The position numbers and the translations under genes are program-made. Shown piece after piece: positions 61,993-64,000 of a stretch of DNA of 64,000 nucleotides. This stretch comes from Siccirubricoccus deserti (GTDB taxonomy: Bacteria > Pseudomonadota > Alphaproteobacteria > Acetobacterales > Acetobacteraceae), in the NCBI RefSeq assembly GCF_014283215.1, contig NZ_JACOMF010000017.1, positions 1-64,000 of the forward strand, written 5' to 3'. The notes under the pieces are model-generated. The model saw only the letters and a program-made list of their open reading frames with translations. It ran no database searches and was not told where the DNA came from. Each line of letters opens with the position of its first letter. The stretch's first letter is position 1.

Positions 61993-62847
61993 ATGGTCCT
62001 CCGCATCCTGGTCATTGCCTCCCTGGTGCTGAGCGCCTTCGGCCTCGGCGTGCTCGGCTGGCAGTTGCTGCAACCGCCTGAGGTGATCGTCGCGGCCGTG
62101 GCGCCGCCGCCCCCGCCGCCCGCCCGTGCCCGGATCATCATCGCCGCGCGGGCGCTGCCGGCCGGCACGCTGCTGAAGGACGAGGATTTCGCCACCCGCG
62201 AAATGCCGCCGCAGGAAATCCCGGACGGCGCCATCATCGCCGGCGAGGAAGGCCGCATGGAACTCCGCGGCGCCCTGCTGCGCCGCTACCTCGATGCCGG
62301 TGCCATCCCGCAGCGGGAGGACATGCTGCGGCCGCGCGACCGCGGCTTCCTCGCCGCCGTGCTCCGCCCCGGCACCCGGGCCATCGCGGTGGGCGTCGAC
62401 GTCGTCACCGGCGCGGCCGGGCTGATCTGGCCCGGCGACCAGGTGGATCTCATTCTGACCCAGGAACTCGGGGTCGCCGACGCGCCCCTGGCCCGCCGGG
62501 TGATCGGCGAGACGGTGCTGACCGGCGCCCGGGTCATCGCGGTCGACCAGCAGCTCACCCGCGGTGCCAACCCGACGGATGCGAACACCGACCGGGTCGC
62601 CCGGACGGTGACCCTGGAGGTCACCGCCGACCAGGCGGAACGGGTCGCCGTCGCCACCCGGCTGGGCCGCATCGCCCTGACGGTGCGGGCCATCGACCGG
62701 CTGGAGACGGAGCTGGACCTGGCCATCAACGGCACCGCGGTGTTCGGCGCGGATGTGTCGCCGGCCCTGGCCCGCTCCGCCCTCTCCCAGGGCGCCCGGA
62801 TGCGGGTGATCCAGGGCGATGAGAAGCAGGAAGTAACCTTTCGCTAA
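61993..62847 (+). CDS. cpaB: Flp pilus assembly protein CpaB/RcpC
   Basis: 284 residues. An N-terminal membrane helix (VIASLVLSAFGLGVLGWQLL), a Pro-rich linker (APPPPPPARA), an SAF domain (IIIAARALPAGTLLKDEDFATREMP) and the RcpC segment FLAAVLRPGTRAIAVGVDVVTGAAGLIWPGDQVDLILTQ. Periplasmic cap/stabiliser of the secretin. Confidence 0.93.
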   Translation: MVLRILVIASLVLSAFGLGVLGWQLLQPPEVIVAAVAPPPPPPARARIIIAARALPAGTLLKDEDFATREMPPQEIPDGAIIAGEEGRMELRGALLRRYLDAGAIPQREDMLRPRDRGFLAAVLRPGTRAIAVGVDVVTGAAGLIWPGDQVDLILTQELGVADAPLARRVIGETVLTGARVIAVDQQLTRGANPTDANTDRVARTVTLEVTADQAERVAVATRLGRIALTVRAIDRLETELDLAINGTAVFGADVSPALARSALSQGARMRVIQGDEKQEVTFR

Positions 62848-62871
62848 GTAATGCCCACTAGGACCCGCCCA

Positions 62872-64000
62872 ATGTTCACTGGCATCCGCATCTGTCCGGC
62901 GGTCCTGGCACTTGGCGTTGCGCTGCTGGCGGGCACGGCCTCGGCGCAGGCACCGCCCTCCCCCGGCGGGGCGGCGGCCTGGCCGCCAAGCCTGGCTGAC
63001 GCAAGGCGCGCGGCGCCATCCGTGCTCGCCCAGGCCCTCCGGCCCACCCCTGCCGAGCCATCAACGCCGTCCGCCGCGCCGCGCCCGGCGGCCCAGCCCG
63101 CCCCGTTGCCGATCTCGGTTCTGCTGCAGGTCGGCGCCGGCCGGCTGCTGCAACTGCCGCAGCCGGCCCTCACCGTGCTGGCGGCGGATCCGCGCATCGC
63201 CCGGGTGCAGCCCGCCTCCCCCACCAGCCTCTTCGTCATGGCGGTCGGCACCGGTCGCACCACGGTGATCGCCACCGCCGAGGATGGCACGCCGGTGGCG
63301 GAATACGACATCACCGTACAGCCCGGCCCTGGCGCCGCGCCCCCCACAGGAGGGGCCGCGGCGGGTGCGGCAGCAATGGCACCCGCCGCGCCCAGCGCCG
63401 CCGCGGTGCAGAGCATGATCCGCCGCCTGGTGCGTGGCGCCGAGCGGCTGACGGTGACGGCCGCCGGCCCACGCACCCTGGTGCTGGGCGGCGAGCTGCC
63501 CGCCGCCGCCGACGCCCAGCGCGCCGAGACCATCGCCCGCACCTATGGCGGCGAGGACCGGGAGGTGGTGAACAACATCACCCTGCTCTCCTCGATCCAG
63601 GTGAATCTGCGGGTCCGGGTGGCGGAGATCTCCCGCCAGGTCACCCGGGAACTGGGCTTCAACTGGGACGCCCTGGCGAATGACGGCGGCGGCCTGCTGA
63701 TCGGCATCACCACCGCGGGGGCCACCGGCACGCTGGCCTCGCGGCTCGCCCGGACTGCCACCACGCGGGCGGCCCCGGGCGGCTTCGACATCAACGCGGT
63801 GGTCGATGCGCTGGCCTCCGACCAGCTCATCAGCATCCTGGCGGAGCCGAACCTCACGGCGCAATCGGGGGAGGTCGCCAGCTTCCTCGCCGGCGGCGAA
63901 TTCCCGGTGCCCATCGCCGCCAGCCCGGTCAGCAACAGCATCACCATCGATTACAAGCAGTTCGGCGTCAGCTTGGCCTTCGTGCCCACGGTGCTGGGAC
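62872..64000 (+). CDS. cpaC: Tad secretin CpaC/RcpA (3' end outside window)
   Basis: At least 376 residues. Signal peptide (ICPAVLALGVALLAGTASAQ), a Pro/Ala-rich segment, the BON-like/N0 part VLLQVGAGRLLQLPQPALTVLAADPRIARVQPASPTSLFVMAVGTGRTTVIATAEDG, then EVVNNITLLSSIQVNLRVRVAEISRQVTRELGFNWDAL and the secretin core LISILAEPNLTAQSGEVASFLAGGEFPVPI. It forms the outer-membrane pore for the Tad pilus. ATG 62872 has AGGA upstream; an in-frame ATG at 62851 is an alternative. Confidence 0.9.
   Translation, partial: MFTGIRICPAVLALGVALLAGTASAQAPPSPGGAAAWPPSLADARRAAPSVLAQALRPTPAEPSTPSAAPRPAAQPAPLPISVLLQVGAGRLLQLPQPALTVLAADPRIARVQPASPTSLFVMAVGTGRTTVIATAEDGTPVAEYDITVQPGPGAAPPTGGAAAGAAAMAPAAPSAAAVQSMIRRLVRGAERLTVTAAGPRTLVLGGELPAAADAQRAETIARTYGGEDREVVNNITLLSSIQVNLRVRVAEISRQVTRELGFNWDALANDGGGLLIGITTAGATGTLASRLARTATTRAAPGGFDINAVVDALASDQLISILAEPNLTAQSGEVASFLAGGEFPVPIAASPVSNSITIDYKQFGVSLAFVPTVLG

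Noticed and set aside
1-64000. CRISPR array, tRNA, rRNA, riboswitch or phage module
   Set aside because: No regularly spaced short repeats, cloverleaf-type sequence, conserved rRNA stretches or phage structural genes were found by reading; a covariance search would be decisive.

Overview
The window is very GC-rich, densely packed and strongly biased to G/C at third codon positions. Its gene content points to an alphaproteobacterium, most likely an Acetobacteraceae (Roseomonas-like) soil or water organism: many orphan Bug/TctC-type receptors, TRAP transporters, hydantoinase/oxoprolinase-type ATP-dependent amide hydrolases and a Tad/Flp pilus locus. The taxonomic call is inference; no rRNA or tRNA gene was found to anchor it.

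Layout. 1-5.8 kb: the tail of an IS630-type transposase whose right end abuts yghU, then an enoyl-CoA hydratase, a D-aminoacylase-type amidohydrolase, an MFS carrier and a GST. 6.1-11.5 kb: RidA and quinone oxidoreductase (+), facing an overlapping minus-strand operon (carboxymuconolactone decarboxylase family, ThDP enzyme, 3-hydroxyacyl-CoA dehydrogenase, SDR). 11.6-29.2 kb: a transport and cyclic-amide cluster. A Bug receptor faces an eight-gene minus-strand operon (hyuB-hyuA-TRAP P/Q/M-hyuA-hyuB-maoC), and a divergent plus-strand operon (Bug-hyuA-hyuB) ends in a clear intrinsic terminator. Most neighbours overlap by 4-5 nt, so the set looks translationally coupled.

29.2-31.7 kb is a genomic scar. 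It holds an IS5-like N-terminal-domain transposase orphan and then an AT-rich patch with one unrecognised 338-residue membrane protein, bracketed by two ~103-bp inverted repeats about 91% identical. This is the most foreign-looking DNA in the window. 31.7-40.3 kb: recQ, an OmpA lipoprotein, a Bug receptor, a radical SAM protein with a Cys-rich tail divergent from an unknown protein, a sterol-desaturase-type hydroxylase, solitary gspG and a LivK-like binding protein, followed by a prepilin peptidase. 41.2-50 kb: pirin, a catalytic-tetrad-less SDR, a PEP mutase/isocitrate lyase-family protein, another Bug, a 3-hydroxyisobutyrate dehydrogenase homologue, a second TRAP system and an AMDase/maleate isomerase-like protein.

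50-55.5 kb: an NMT1-like binding-fold protein divergent from a coupled set of APH-type kinase, enolase-like protein with a changed active site, 2-hydroxyacid dehydrogenase and SMP-30 lactonase. This may be an undescribed catabolic route. 55.6-58.1 kb: a GGDEF-EAL c-di-GMP protein next to a Tad pilus locus (tadG, tadE, tadE, flp, cpaA, cpaB, cpaC) that runs off the right edge.

Long high-GC open frames opposite the real genes are antisense artefacts and are not annotated.
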